From: Anaerolinea thermophila
GTDB lineage: Bacteria; Chloroflexota; Anaerolineae; Anaerolineales; UBA4823
Reading direction: 5' to 3'
NCBI GenBank assembly: GCA_020724505.1
Contig: DYGV01000018.1
Location: forward strand, 1-36,959
Length of the DNA stretch: 36,959 nucleotides
The translations under genes were made by a program, and so were the position numbers. Below the pieces are notes generated by a model. That model made no database searches. It saw nothing but the letters and a program-made list of their open reading frames with translations, and was not told the DNA's origin. Each line of letters opens with the position of its first letter. Position 1 is the stretch's first letter. Below are positions 1 to 9,002 of the stretch, in pieces.

Positions 1-706
1 GTCCGTCAACGCCGCCCAAATCTACAAAAGCGCCGAAGTCTAAAATTTTCACCACGCGACCGGTCAACACTTGACCTTTCTTCAATTCGCGCAATCGTTG
101 CTCAATTTTTTCTTTCTGCGCGGCTTCGGCAGAAAAGATTAACCGATTGCGCGAGCGATCTACTTCGGTGACCTTAGCCAGGATTGGTTTGCCAACCAGG
201 CTATTCTTGATTTCATCCGCCCGTTTCGGGCTGCGAATCCCTTGCAGTTCAGGCACCAATGAGAAGGGGAGGAAACCACGTAAGCTTTCAAAGCGGACGA
301 TTAACCCGCCGCGGTTGTGACCCAGCACATCCAGTTCCAGGATCGTTCCATCGGCGAGGTACTTTTCAGCTTTTTCCCAAACTTGATTTTCCAAACCCTT
401 GCTCAATGAGAGTTGCAGTTCACCGCTATCTTCGGCTTGGCCGATTACATAGACGGGGATTTGATCTCCGGGGGAGAGGCTGTCAATGAAAGATTGACCG
501 AGGCGTAAATAGTCCTTGGCTGGGATGGTTACGTCGCGTTTGATGCCAACATCAACTAGGATGCCCTCCTTATCTACCTGGATGATGGTGGCTTGCATCA
601 CTTCGCCAGCTTTGGGCGGTTGATGATCATATTGGGTGAGTAAATTCTCAAACCATTCGGCTTGTTGTTCGGTTGGTTGATTATTCTGCTCGGGGATTTG
701 ATCCAT
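1..706 (-). CDS. rpsA: 30S ribosomal protein S1 (5' part, runs off the window)
   Basis: This ORF has no stop inside the window, so it is missing from the ORF track. About 235 N-terminal residues are visible. After a Gln/Asn-rich start there are S1-type OB folds: the first at about residues 30-110 (KAGEVMQATIIQVDKEGILVDVG), the second at about 115-200, and the start of a third (GQVLTGRVVKILDFGAFVDLGG) at the window edge. The third has the typical GAFVDLGG turn. S1 binds mRNA on the 30S subunit and helps initiation. The ATG at 706 is the only sensible start, and the 20 bases upstream (AAGATTTAGTAGAATTCTAT) hold no recognisable Shine-Dalgarno. It could be a shorter S1-domain RNA-binding protein, but the length and order of repeats favour RpsA. 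Confidence 0.85.
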   Translation of the reverse strand, partial: MDQIPEQNNQPTEQQAEWFENLLTQYDHQPPKAGEVMQATIIQVDKEGILVDVGIKRDVTIPAKDYLRLGQSFIDSLSPGDQIPVYVIGQAEDSGELQLSLSKGLENQVWEKAEKYLADGTILELDVLGHNRGGLIVRFESLRGFLPFSLVPELQGIRSPKRADEIKNSLVGKPILAKVTEVDRSRNRLIFSAEAAQKEKIEQRLRELKKGQVLTGRVVKILDFGAFVDLGGVDG

Positions 707-754
707 ATAGAATTCTACTAAATCTTAACAAAATTATGATTGGTTGAATATATC

Positions 755-789
755 AAAAAAAGGTCAGACTGTCAATTTTTGATTGTCTG
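755..789 (-). terminator. Rho-independent terminator after the acyltransferase gene
   Basis: On the minus strand the sequence forms CAGAC..TCAA/TTGA..GTCTG, an imperfect stem with an A-rich centre, followed three bases later by a run of seven T. It lies about 18 bases past the stop of the 807-2027 gene and before rpsA, so it should separate the two transcripts. Confidence 0.6.
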
Positions 790-806
790 AAAATGGTCAG
801 CTTTTA

Positions 807-2027
807 TCAATCCAGCCATTCGATAATGAGCGCTTCGCCTTGGCCTACACCGACGCATAGCGTAGCCAGCCCGTAAAAGGGTCGAGGCGCGGTGTTGGCG
901 CGGCGACGCATTTCGTGTAGCAAAGTTGTCAAAATGCGCGCGCCCGAACAGCCCAGCGGGTGCCCCAAGGCAATCGCGCCGCCATTTACATTTGTGATCT
1001 CATGCTTTAGTCCTAATTCCTTCATGACAGCCAGCGCCTGTACGGCGAATGCTTCATTCAATTCAATCAAGTGAATCTGCTCAACGGTTAAACCAGCTCG
1101 CGCTAGCGCTTTTTGCGTTGCCGGAACAGGTCCTAGCCCCATGATGCGCGGCGGAACACCAGCGGCGGCGGCAGCCACAACGCGAGCCTGTGGTTTTAAA
1201 CCTAGTTGAACAGCTTTTTCCAGACTGGTCAGTAATACAGCGGCAGCCCCATCGTTTAACCCGGAGGAGTTGCCGGCGGTAACTGTGCCGTCCTTGCGAA
1301 AAGCCGGCCGTAAACGCGCCAGGCTTTCCATAGACGTATCCCGACGCGGCCGTTCATCGGTGGTCACGAGTATCGGATCGCCTTTTCGTTGAGGAATTGG
1401 TACAGGTACGATTTCCTCGGCAAATTTGCCCGCATCTATTGCAGCGATCGCACGCTGGTGTGACGCCAACGCGAAAGCGTCTTGCTGCTCGCGGGTAATC
1501 TCCGGCATCATCGCAGCGATGTTCTCAGCGGTTTCACCCATGGATTCGGTGCCATAAAGCTCTTGCATTTTGGGATTCGGATAGCGCCATCCCAGCGCGG
1601 TATCCCAGGCCGTTAGATTGCCAAATGCATATCCCGTTTCCGCTTTAGGAAGCGAATAGGGCGCCCGGCTCATACTCTCCACGCCGCCGGCGATGTACAC
1701 ATCGCCATCGCCGGCGCGGATGGCGCGGGCTGCAGTGTTGATGGCCGCCAACCCAGAAGCGCACAAACGGTTCATGGTAACGGCGGGGATTTCCACCGGC
1801 AATCCAGCCAGTAAAGTTGCCATCCGGGCGACATTTCGATTATCTTCACCGGCTTGATTCGCGCACCCCATATACACTTCTTCGATTAAAGCAGGGTCTA
1901 TCCCGGTCCGTTGAACGAGCGTTTTAAGAACCAAAGCGGCCAGATCATCGGGGCGAACGGCGGCCAAAGCGCCGCCCAGCGCGCCAATCGGAGTGCGAAT
2001 TGCATCTATGATTACGGCTTCTTGCAT
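807..2027 (-). CDS. Acetyl-CoA acyltransferase (thiolase)
   Basis: This is a full-length thiolase of 406 aa, the family's usual size. It carries out CoA-dependent cleavage of 3-oxoacyl-CoA, or the reverse condensation, in the cytoplasm. All catalytic elements are visible: nucleophilic Cys near residue 90 in [10 protein letters not shown], the NEAFAVQ motif, the His in [16 protein letters not shown], and the second Cys in [10 protein letters not shown] near the C terminus. The sequence most resembles the FadA/PcaF-type group, but the substrate cannot be read from it. The track starts at a TTG (2030). The ATG three bases on is preferred because AGGAGA lies seven bases before it. It stands alone between the split kinase and a terminator. 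A second thiolase at 33092 is interrupted, so this may be the only working copy in the window. Confidence 0.88.
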   Translation of the reverse strand: MQEAVIIDAIRTPIGALGGALAAVRPDDLAALVLKTLVQRTGIDPALIEEVYMGCANQAGEDNRNVARMATLLAGLPVEIPAVTMNRLCASGLAAINTAARAIRAGDGDVYIAGGVESMSRAPYSLPKAETGYAFGNLTAWDTALGWRYPNPKMQELYGTESMGETAENIAAMMPEITREQQDAFALASHQRAIAAIDAGKFAEEIVPVPIPQRKGDPILVTTDERPRRDTSMESLARLRPAFRKDGTVTAGNSSGLNDGAAAVLLTSLEKAVQLGLKPQARVVAAAAAGVPPRIMGLGPVPATQKALARAGLTVEQIHLIELNEAFAVQALAVMKELGLKHEITNVNGGAIALGHPLGCSGARILTTLLHEMRRRANTAPRPFYGLATLCVGVGQGEALIIEWLD

Positions 2028-2146
2028 CAAATTGTCTCCTGATTATGTATGAATGAATAATACATCGGCGCTCTCTTACTGATTCTCTCGATAAATTCGT
2101 AGAATTTCGTCTCCACCTCTTCCCCAAACCTCCTTCCGAACACCCC

Positions 2147-3247
2147 TTAATGGGTTTGGCGGAGGGATGGTTGTCCATACACAGATTGCCAGGTGGGGTG
2201 TTCTTCATCTTCGATGGGTAAGCTAAACAAGAATGTTGTGCCTCGATGATCTTCACTTTCGACCCAAATTTTTCCTTGATGCGCCTCGACTGCCAGACGG
2301 CAAAACGCAAGCCCTAAACCAGAGCCGCGTCGTGGAGAGGGACCAGTGATGAATTTTTGAAACAATGATCCCTTTAACTCTGGAGGGATTCCAGGGCCGT
2401 TATCGTGAACAGAGACGATTACGGCATGATTCTCTGGATCAGTTTTAGCCGTAATTTCAATGTTGCTACCCTGAGCGGTGAATTTAATAGCATTGTCAAC
2501 CAAATTTTGTAATACGCGGCTGATCAGCACTCGATCAATCAGTACGCGTGGCAGGTCATAAGGTACGTCATTCAATATCAATATCTCGCGGCGCTGCGCG
2601 AGCAAAGACTGTGAATGGATCGTCTGCTCTACCAGCTCTGCCAGAATTACCGGTTCGCGCATTAATGGCATGCTACCATGTTCAAGACGACTGAGGTCCA
2701 ACATTGAATTAATCATGCCCAACATACGCCAGGCGTTGCCGCGACTGATCTCCACCATTGAGAGTATCTCGGCTGGAAGATTTTCTGCGCCGGGTAATGT
2801 CTGGATCATGTCCATCGAAAATAAAATTGAATTTAATGGATTGCGCAGGTCGTGAACAATAGCCTGCATAAGATCATCGCGCATTTTTTCCAATTCCTTA
2901 CGGGCGGTTATATCCTGTTTAAGCGCGACAAAATGTGTGATTTCATTTTCTTCGTTAAAAACGGGGGAAATCATGGCATCCTCAATATACAGGCTGCCGT
3001 CCTTTCGCCGATTGATAAGCTCTCCATGCCAGTCCTCACCCGCCAGGATGGTTTGCCACAGATTCTGGTAAAACTCAGGTTCTTGTTTACCGGACTTTAA
3101 AATGCGCGGGTTTTTGCCGATCACTTCTTCCAAACTATAGCCGGTCAATTCTGTAAAGGCTGGATTGACCCATTGGATATTGCCTTGCCGATCGGTGATC
3201 ATTATAGAGTTGGGAGCGGAAGATAGAGCGACGCTTTGTAAACGCAA
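2147..3247 (-). CDS. PAS histidine kinase, C-terminal part of a split gene
   Basis: This ORF encodes a PAS domain (about residues 1-125; APNSIMITDRQGNIQWVNPA, then the PAC-type tail FVALKQDITARKELE) followed by a complete transmitter module. The H box is AIVHDLRNPLNSI (His near 130), the N box LVDNAIKFT, G1 DNGPGIP and G2 GSGLGLAFCRLA. The kinase core therefore looks catalytically intact. The nominal TTG start has no ribosome site. Reading the same frame upstream gives ASEQLRLQSVALSSAPNS, a normal linker between two PAS domains. It is therefore almost certainly the downstream half of the 3135-4319 gene, put out of frame by one extra base near 3250-3270. No response regulator is adjacent. Confidence 0.8.
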   Translation of the reverse strand: MRLQSVALSSAPNSIMITDRQGNIQWVNPAFTELTGYSLEEVIGKNPRILKSGKQEPEFYQNLWQTILAGEDWHGELINRRKDGSLYIEDAMISPVFNEENEITHFVALKQDITARKELEKMRDDLMQAIVHDLRNPLNSILFSMDMIQTLPGAENLPAEILSMVEISRGNAWRMLGMINSMLDLSRLEHGSMPLMREPVILAELVEQTIHSQSLLAQRREILILNDVPYDLPRVLIDRVLISRVLQNLVDNAIKFTAQGSNIEITAKTDPENHAVIVSVHDNGPGIPPELKGSLFQKFITGPSPRRGSGLGLAFCRLAVEAHQGKIWVESEDHRGTTFLFSLPIEDEEHPTWQSVYGQPSLRQTH

Positions 3248-4319
3248 TTGCTCGCTGGCTGATGTCTCGCAGCAGGATTAAACGCCCTGCAGCGCGTCCT
3301 TGCGTACGATATAAAGGGTCTAATTGAATCTCGATATATCTTGGCGGAACGTCGTCCGTTCTGATCTCGCTCCGACGAATGTTATGGTCTAAGGCATTCT
3401 GGACGATAGGCCCGATTTTCAGGCTAATTTTTTCGAAGGAGAGATGGTCATTCTTTTCAATTTTTAGGATACTTCGAGCGGCTGGGTTGAGGTATAAAAT
3501 TCTCATCGCCTCATCCACTACCAGCACCCCATCGCTCATGCTTTCGATGACTGCATCTTGGGCAAAAGGTATAAGATCAAATAAGTGCAATCGAAACACT
3601 TCAATTGAATAAATCGCCCCGGCAATAACGAATGCCACCGGTGTGAGATCAATCCCCGGGATCAGGCGAATATTGGCGAGATATAAAAAGTTAGCCGCCC
3701 AGGGGATCAACGCGCCAATGATCAGGGCGATAGATTGGCGACGATAGAACTGTGAGAAGCGGAGAATGCTCCAACCCAGTGCAGTAGTTCCAAAGAAAAG
3801 CAGAACATAACTGTAGATTGCGCCAACCCAGAACCAGACGTCATGATGATAATCCACCAGGAGGCGAGGTGTTGACTGAAGGATCGCAATCTCCCTCCAG
3901 ATCAATCCATGGCGTTCATTCGTGATTGCTAAAATCAACGTGATCGTAGGGATAACCCACAATAGATAGATAGCCCGACGTGCTGATGAACTTAGGCGTG
4001 GCAAAATCTGGCTATAGTCTAAAGCGAAGAGCAACCAGAATACGGGCAAAGGGGCGATGCCCAAATATTGGATTTTTGACCAGTAGATTTTGACCGGGTA
4101 AGAGTCGACTGCGTATTCAAATGCCGAACTTAATGTCCAGATTGCTACCGCCAACATCATCCAGGCGAAATATCTGGCGCCAGGGGTTGCGCGGCGTTGC
4201 CAGGATGCTTGCATAGCCGCGATAGCAATCGCCGCAGCGATGAACAATAAGACGGTGATCAGAAAGGTCTGCCAGACCATGAGTACTCTAAGATATGGTA
4301 TAAGTTTAACATAAATCAT
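3135..4319 (-). CDS. 7TM sensor plus PAS, N-terminal part of a split histidine kinase
   Basis: The first 230 residues hold about seven hydrophobic helices in the pattern of the His_kin_N 7TM sensor domain, including YFAWMMLAVAIWTLSSAFEY and PVFWLLFALDYS. A PAS domain follows at about 255-350 (DAVIESMSDGVLVVDEAMRI to GRLILLRDIS). After RDIS the frame is lost, and the last 35 or so residues do not resemble any domain and are read out of frame. Joined to 2147-3247 by removing one base, the product would be about 723 aa: 7TM-PAS-PAS-HisKA-HATPase. The ligand is unknown; domains of this type usually sense small or membrane-soluble signals. The start at 4319 has AGAGG just upstream. An internal ATG at 4280 (MVWQTFL) is also possible. 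Confidence 0.8.
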   Translation of the reverse strand: MIYVKLIPYLRVLMVWQTFLITVLLFIAAAIAIAAMQASWQRRATPGARYFAWMMLAVAIWTLSSAFEYAVDSYPVKIYWSKIQYLGIAPLPVFWLLFALDYSQILPRLSSSARRAIYLLWVIPTITLILAITNERHGLIWREIAILQSTPRLLVDYHHDVWFWVGAIYSYVLLFFGTTALGWSILRFSQFYRRQSIALIIGALIPWAANFLYLANIRLIPGIDLTPVAFVIAGAIYSIEVFRLHLFDLIPFAQDAVIESMSDGVLVVDEAMRILYLNPAARSILKIEKNDHLSFEKISLKIGPIVQNALDHNIRRSEIRTDDVPPRYIEIQLDPLYRTQGRAAGRLILLRDISQRAIAFTKRRSIFRSQLYNDHRSARQYPMGQSSLYRIDRL

Positions 4320-4446
4320 AGCCTCTAACGTTTAAAACTTCAATTTCTACTGTGAAATCATTTCATCTTCATCTGCGCGACGAGCGGCGAGACCTATTGC
4401 ACCATCCTTGAATCCTGCACTTCTTGCCGTCGAGGAGGAGTGGGTT

Positions 4447-4920
4447 ATGAAGCAATATACACATCAGACCTATTTGAAAGCCTCTATTGACCATGTAGCT
4501 AAATTTCATCATGACCCACAGGCGATTAAATTTCTCACCCCTCCACCTGTCTTTGTTCAGATACATAGGGCTGAGCCACTAGCTGAGAACTCTAAAGCGG
4601 AATTTACATTTTGGTTGGGTCCGATCCCAGTGCGATGGAAGGCTTTGCATACCAGAGTAGATCTGATGCATGGCTTCACGGATACTCAAGTTGTGGGTCC
4701 TTTTCAATTTTGGGCGCATCGTCATGCTTTCACAGAATTGGGTGCGCATTCCACGTTGGTGATTGATGAGATCCAGGCAGAGTATGGAACTAATCTGTGG
4801 TCAGGGTTAATTAGCCGAATTATGTGGCTGAATTTACCCATTTTGTTTGGTTATCGTGGATGGGTCATGAAACGGCTCCTGGAGAAACATTCTAGTGAAA
4901 ATGGTTACCAGGGAGAATAA
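4447..4920 (+). CDS. SRPBCC-like (START/cyclase fold) protein
   Basis: A 157-aa cytoplasmic protein with no signal peptide. The overall pattern fits the SRPBCC helix-grip fold: an N-terminal strand and helix (TYLKASIDHVAKFHHDPQ), alternating beta strands (AEFTFWLGPIPVRWKALHTRV), a glycine/phenylalanine turn (GPFQFWAHRHAFTELGAHSTLVIDEI), and a long C-terminal helix (GYRGWVMKRLLEKH). Proteins of this fold bind hydrophobic ligands or act in polyketide cyclisation, and nothing here points to a specific ligand. The track start (4408) is replaced by ATG 4447 because GAGGAGGAG lies six bases before it. It is divergent from the 7TM kinase gene with about 127 bp between them, which should contain both promoters. 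Confidence 0.65.
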   Translation: MKQYTHQTYLKASIDHVAKFHHDPQAIKFLTPPPVFVQIHRAEPLAENSKAEFTFWLGPIPVRWKALHTRVDLMHGFTDTQVVGPFQFWAHRHAFTELGAHSTLVIDEIQAEYGTNLWSGLISRIMWLNLPILFGYRGWVMKRLLEKHSSENGYQGE

Positions 4921-5094
4921 ATGCAAGAGGACGTTCTATTTATTTCTCTAATAAAGGTTGACCATTCGTTCAACAGACCAGGTTGTTATTTATAATAATA
5001 ATGTTCGTATACTATCTTTCTCACCCATTTGCTCTAGCTCTCTGGGGGCAGGGTTAGGGTTGAAGGGAATTTCTGGACGCTTTCTTTATAACCT

Positions 5095-5784
5095 CTATAA
5101 CCCCCAAAGATTGCATGACCGGCTTTTAGCCAATATACATCTATTCCTGAGTAACCAATGGCCCTCAGCCAATCGAGCATATCTGTCATTCCACCTAAGC
5201 TGCTGGAATTTTTCGAAGACATCCAGGTCTCCATTGAGGGCTAACGCTCGCTGTTGCACTGCTTCATCGTATGCGTTGGCTGCAAGAGTTCGCGCCTCTT
5301 CGCTAGCCGGCTCTATGAGGTCCGCGATCACTAGCAAGCCGCCGGGCGCCAGCATGTGGAAGCAATCCTCGAACAGCGACCGTTTTTGCTCGTCTTCCAG
5401 ATGATGAATGGCGAGCGAGGAGACAATAGCATCTAGTTCGTGATATTCGTGGCGCCAATTGTTTTGAGAGAGGTTAAACATATTGGCGCGAAATCGCTCC
5501 CCATAGATGGCGAGATCCTGACGCGCTTTCTTTATCATGGTCGGGGAGCCGTCGAGGCCAATGACCTGACAATTTGGTATCCGTTCCAGGAGCGAGGCTG
5601 CTAGTAAACCTTCCCCACAACACAGTTCGAGAACGCGATAAACCCGACCTTGCGCAAGTAGCAAGGAGCAAATGATTTCAATTTGCTCCTCTCGATCAGG
5701 AACGAAATATTTCCCATATTGGACGAAATCTGATGAGTTTTCCTCACTCCAGGAAGGATTATTGGTGCGGCTGTCTTCATTCAT
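5095..5784 (-). CDS. Class I SAM-dependent methyltransferase
   Basis: 229 aa with a Rossmann-type methyltransferase core. Motif I is VLELCCGEGLL (about residues 50-60), the acidic end of strand 2 is VIGLDGSPTMI, motif IV is AIVSSLAIHHLE, and post-motif II is LAPGGLLVIADLIEP. This set is typical of the Methyltransf_25/12 small-molecule methyltransferases. The acceptor substrate is not evident. The start lies 27 bases after the stop of the upstream membrane hydrolase gene on the same strand, so the two are probably one transcript. The ribosome site is weak (AGGTTG, about ten bases away). The gene converges on 4447-4920, with 174 non-coding bases between them in which I see no clear terminator. 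Confidence 0.85.
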   Translation of the reverse strand: MNEDSRTNNPSWSEENSSDFVQYGKYFVPDREEQIEIICSLLLAQGRVYRVLELCCGEGLLAASLLERIPNCQVIGLDGSPTMIKKARQDLAIYGERFRANMFNLSQNNWRHEYHELDAIVSSLAIHHLEDEQKRSLFEDCFHMLAPGGLLVIADLIEPASEEARTLAANAYDEAVQQRALALNGDLDVFEKFQQLRWNDRYARLAEGHWLLRNRCILAKSRSCNLWGL

Positions 5785-5811
5785 GAAATTTCAACCTGAG
5801 CTCACCAAGGG

Positions 5812-7920
5812 CTAAAAGAAGGGAATTATCGCTCCTAAGAAGCCAAGCGCCGTCACACAAAAGAGCACAGCGATGGCCAAGAATGTGTAATAGACGCGGA
5901 TGGCAATGGACTTTTCTTGACGCCGCCAGAGTTGTATGCAGGCTACAACCATGCCAAGGCTAACAAGCAAGAACATCCATACGAGGAGAAACCAAGGTCG
6001 GATTTCTCCGGCGACGCCGTAAAACAGGCGATTGTCATTTTCGACCACCATGCGCACCAACGTTATGGCAAGGATGGTCAGAAACAGGCTTAATAAAACA
6101 CTTGCTAAAGGGGGAAGCCAGCTTGAGATCTTGATCAAAGAGGGAGTTTTTCTCTCTGTCTGGGAGAAGTTCGATGCTGTAACACTAAAGTCGTTTGAGG
6201 AAGGGGGTGTGATTGGTGAAATCGTGGTGGGTGCGGGTGCTGAGGCAGGGCGTTGACTTCGGCGGATAACCCAGGCAATTGGGAAAATGATCCCAGAGGT
6301 CCACAAAAATAGCAAGGCGATGATCAAGCCCAGCAACGTTAGGCTGGGGAGAGGTTCGAGATTAAGTAATCGCAATATAACCGGCATATCTACGACTGTT
6401 GAGCGAGTATAAAAGATCGGTTGGCGAATGCTTTCGATGCAGCTTGAATCAGGTGATTGGTAGGGGTTATCCAGGAAGGATTGAATAATCTGGATTTGAC
6501 AATCGCCATCCAAAGCTTGCCCATGCCCGCCAGCAGGAAATATTACAGAATAGGAGTTCGTCAACGTCTTTGCTGCCGCCTGGGCATATACGGGCGGTGT
6601 GATCGGGTCAAATTCACCAGAAAGGACCAGAGTTGGGATGTCGCTGTGCACTGGCTCATCCACAGACGGGTCTAAGGGAGGTACATCCCACATCTTACAG
6701 GTGTTGAGAAAAGCTTGAGGTGAGCGCTTTTCAGCCTCGGCAATCTGCGGCCTTACGCCGGTTAAGTTTTGATCGGATGGGCTGAAATCGGCATCTTCGG
6801 CACAAAGCACAGAATAGTACATACCATAGCTAGTGCTGCGATCAAAAACAATGATGGCCAAAATGCGCGCGAATACTTGCAGATCTCCGCGATGTGCATC
6901 GTAAATCATGCGTGGCAGAGCTGGGATCAAATTAGTGGCATATAACATCTGGAAGATGCCTGCCAAAAATGTGTCGCCATCAATGAGCGATTCGGGATAA
7001 ACTTCACCTGTTTCGTAGTCGGTCAGAGCTACACGCGATGGTGAGCGATTGAGTTGATCTACAACCTCGGTGAATACTTTTTCCAAATGTGGATATTCCC
7101 GGTTACATGCTTGATCTTCTTGACAGGCATTGAACAATCTGGTGAAAGCTTGATCCTGCGTCGCCGCTACGTTCGGGATAAAGTTTATCTGTGGGGGAAC
7201 AACGCTATCCAAAATGACGCTGCGCAGACTGGAGGGAAACAGGCGCATATAATGTAAAGCTAACAAAGTTCCGTAGGAAACGCCATATAGATTGATCTTT
7301 TCATAGCCCAAAGCCAAGCGAAGCGCTTCAATATCGGCTGCATTTTCCAGGCTGTTGAAAGCCGATAAGTTGACACCCTGACTTTCTAGTCTTTTTCGAC
7401 AGGCAGACAACGCGTTATAGCTAAGACGCTCGCTCTCCTCCGGGGTTAAGTCCTGATCCAGAGTCTCAATAGTCAGCCGATCTATTTCTGTGCAATAAAG
7501 ATTAGGCTTTGAATATAACGTCCCACGTTGATCGAATAAAACAATATCTCGATCTTTCAACAGGTCGTTGCCGGAAAGCAATGTTTGCGCGTAAGAATCT
7601 ATGGTTGAGCCCCCTGGTCCGCCTTGCGCCATGAAGAGAGGGTCTGGTTTGGGGTTTTCCGCCTGGCTCTTTAATATTGCTACCGCAAGCTGAATCTTTG
7701 GCCCATCTGGGTTGGCATGAAATTCGGGTACGCTAATATACCCGCATCGAACTTGTTTGCCATCCTCGATGCCAGAGGGCAACTCAAACATGCATGTGAC
7801 GGGTTGGAAAGGGGTAATTTCTTCTGCTAAATCTGTGCGAGAAGAATTATTGCCAGAATGAAGGGGTTGGAGGGGCAATATCAGAGAAAAAATAAGTGCT
7901 ATCAGTACCCAGTTTCGCAT
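5812..7920 (-). CDS. Exported alpha/beta hydrolase (TAP-like peptidase) with C-terminal membrane domain
   Basis: 702 aa. A signal sequence (WVLIALIFSLILPLQPL) leads into an alpha/beta hydrolase fold. The oxyanion region is MAQGGPGGST, followed by DIVLFDQRGT, the nucleophile elbow GVSYGT (Ser near residue 212), and the C-terminal TAP-like segment with Asp in LVLSGEFDPITPP and His in GGHGQALDG. This is the proline iminopeptidase/tripeptidyl aminopeptidase group, whose members release N-terminal residues or hydrolyse small esters outside the membrane. Past about residue 510 there are four hydrophobic helices with a Ser/Pro-rich loop, not part of the usual family of about 500 aa. The enzyme is therefore probably tethered to the outer face of the membrane. 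ATG 7920 is chosen because GGAGGTGG lies five bases before it. Confidence 0.82.
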   Translation of the reverse strand: MRNWVLIALIFSLILPLQPLHSGNNSSRTDLAEEITPFQPVTCMFELPSGIEDGKQVRCGYISVPEFHANPDGPKIQLAVAILKSQAENPKPDPLFMAQGGPGGSTIDSYAQTLLSGNDLLKDRDIVLFDQRGTLYSKPNLYCTEIDRLTIETLDQDLTPEESERLSYNALSACRKRLESQGVNLSAFNSLENAADIEALRLALGYEKINLYGVSYGTLLALHYMRLFPSSLRSVILDSVVPPQINFIPNVAATQDQAFTRLFNACQEDQACNREYPHLEKVFTEVVDQLNRSPSRVALTDYETGEVYPESLIDGDTFLAGIFQMLYATNLIPALPRMIYDAHRGDLQVFARILAIIVFDRSTSYGMYYSVLCAEDADFSPSDQNLTGVRPQIAEAEKRSPQAFLNTCKMWDVPPLDPSVDEPVHSDIPTLVLSGEFDPITPPVYAQAAAKTLTNSYSVIFPAGGHGQALDGDCQIQIIQSFLDNPYQSPDSSCIESIRQPIFYTRSTVVDMPVILRLLNLEPLPSLTLLGLIIALLFLWTSGIIFPIAWVIRRSQRPASAPAPTTISPITPPSSNDFSVTASNFSQTERKTPSLIKISSWLPPLASVLLSLFLTILAITLVRMVVENDNRLFYGVAGEIRPWFLLVWMFLLVSLGMVVACIQLWRRQEKSIAIRVYYTFLAIAVLFCVTALGFLGAIIPFF

Positions 7921-8045
7921 AAATGCCACCTCCAAATATTTGATCACGCGCGGGTTATTATACTGTAAGCGGCTAGCGGCGGCATATCGAAGTTCAAATG
8001 TGTATATTAGGGGCGTATTCGGGGCAAATTTGCAAATGAAAGAAT

Positions 8046-8076
8046 CAACGGGATGAGGCGTTTCCTCATCCCGTTG
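8046..8076 (-). terminator. Hairpin terminator after the four-helix membrane protein gene
   Basis: A perfect 13-bp stem (CAACGGGATGAGG / CCTCATCCCGTTG) with a five-base loop lies 26 bases past the stop of the 8102-8992 gene. The T-tract that follows on the minus strand is poor (ATTCTTTCATTT). The strong stem and position still favour a terminator. Confidence 0.6.
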
Positions 8077-8101
8077 GTTCCGATCGTTAGGCGAAAATAT
8101 T

Positions 8102-8992
8102 TCACCCGCGTCGACGCGAGATGGATGTTTGTGCTGAATGGGGATCGTTTCTAGCTAAGACTGAACTATTTAGCCGATTTGGCTGGCGGGCAGCAAGCGG
8201 GAGCGGCGAATAGACTGGCTCTTCTAGTTGCGTCTCTTCGTAATCCAACGACTCGACGAGCGAAGGCCTTTGTGCCTGATGGGTGGTTGGGGAAGTGGAA
8301 CGGGAGACGGTAGCACGTTCGATGGAGCCGCGTGTTCTCATAGATGGGGTGGGCGCTCTAACATGGCTGGTCGGTAAGCGCGTAGAATGAGACTGCGTCA
8401 GAGGTTGCGTTGTATGTATAGAAGCGCGCGGGGTTTGCGTGAGTAAAACCCTACGAAGTTGCTCATCGTTCAAGATGAAGAGGCGTTCTCCGGCGATAGA
8501 GAACGCGCCAATAATCAGAACGCGGATCAACCAGATCAAGACTGCTACAAATACTGGTCCAACTCTCAGCATAGTCTCGCGCCCAATAACGGCCTCGCCA
8601 GCCGTCTGATGATTAAGGATCGCCAGCGAAACACCCCACCAGGTGAGGATCGCATTCATGGTAGCTGCTAAGAGCCAGGCGCCAAAGAGAAACCAGTTTT
8701 CGTTATGAGCCTGACCATCTTCTGGGGTGAACAATCGGGCTATGCCGGCAAAATCTATACCGCAGAAAGCAATAGCCAGAATAGTAGCCCAACGAATTCC
8801 CATGAATTTCAAATCCCCTAGTAGATCGGTCAAGGCGTAATCCGTCGTGCCGTAATTGAAGATTTCGAAGGCGAAGAGAGCGGTAGTGATCAATGCGCCA
8901 AACACCAATCCTCGATGAATGCGAAATCGTCCGGCCAGATACAATCGTTCGAAACGGTTAACAAGGTCGGTCGGATAAGGGTTTACAGCCAT
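8102..8992 (-). CDS. Unrecognised four-helix membrane protein with a disordered C-terminal tail
   Basis: I do not recognise this 296-aa protein. Four hydrophobic segments fall at about residues 27-48, 60-87, 97-124 and 143-170 (for example VFGALITTALFAFEIF and VFVAVLIWLIRVLIIGAF). They are followed by about 110 residues rich in Ser, Thr, Arg, Pro and Gln with little hydrophobicity, probably a disordered cytoplasmic tail. There is no signal peptide and no catalytic motif. The start is ATG 8992, not 9046, because AGGAGGAGGTG sits four to five bases before it. The gene is a single unit: its own promoter with a perfect palindromic operator (9051-9079), a 5'-UTR hairpin touching the ribosome site, and a terminator (8046-8076). 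The operator resembles the Gram-positive SOS box, so DNA damage is the best guess for its inducer. The molecular function is unknown. Confidence 0.75.
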   Translation of the reverse strand: MAVNPYPTDLVNRFERLYLAGRFRIHRGLVFGALITTALFAFEIFNYGTTDYALTDLLGDLKFMGIRWATILAIAFCGIDFAGIARLFTPEDGQAHNENWFLFGAWLLAATMNAILTWWGVSLAILNHQTAGEAVIGRETMLRVGPVFVAVLIWLIRVLIIGAFSIAGERLFILNDEQLRRVLLTQTPRASIHTTQPLTQSHSTRLPTSHVRAPTPSMRTRGSIERATVSRSTSPTTHQAQRPSLVESLDYEETQLEEPVYSPLPLAARQPNRLNSSVLARNDPHSAQTSISRRRG

Positions 8993-9002
8993 AGGCACCT
9001 CC

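Noticed and set aside
1945-2310. 121-aa minus-strand ORF bridging thiolase and kinase
   Set aside because: It overlaps both real genes out of frame and has no recognisable sequence.
4958-5404. 148-aa plus-strand ORF
   Set aside because: It is the antisense shadow of the methyltransferase gene, with a composition (Ser/Cys/Arg-rich) unlike a real protein.
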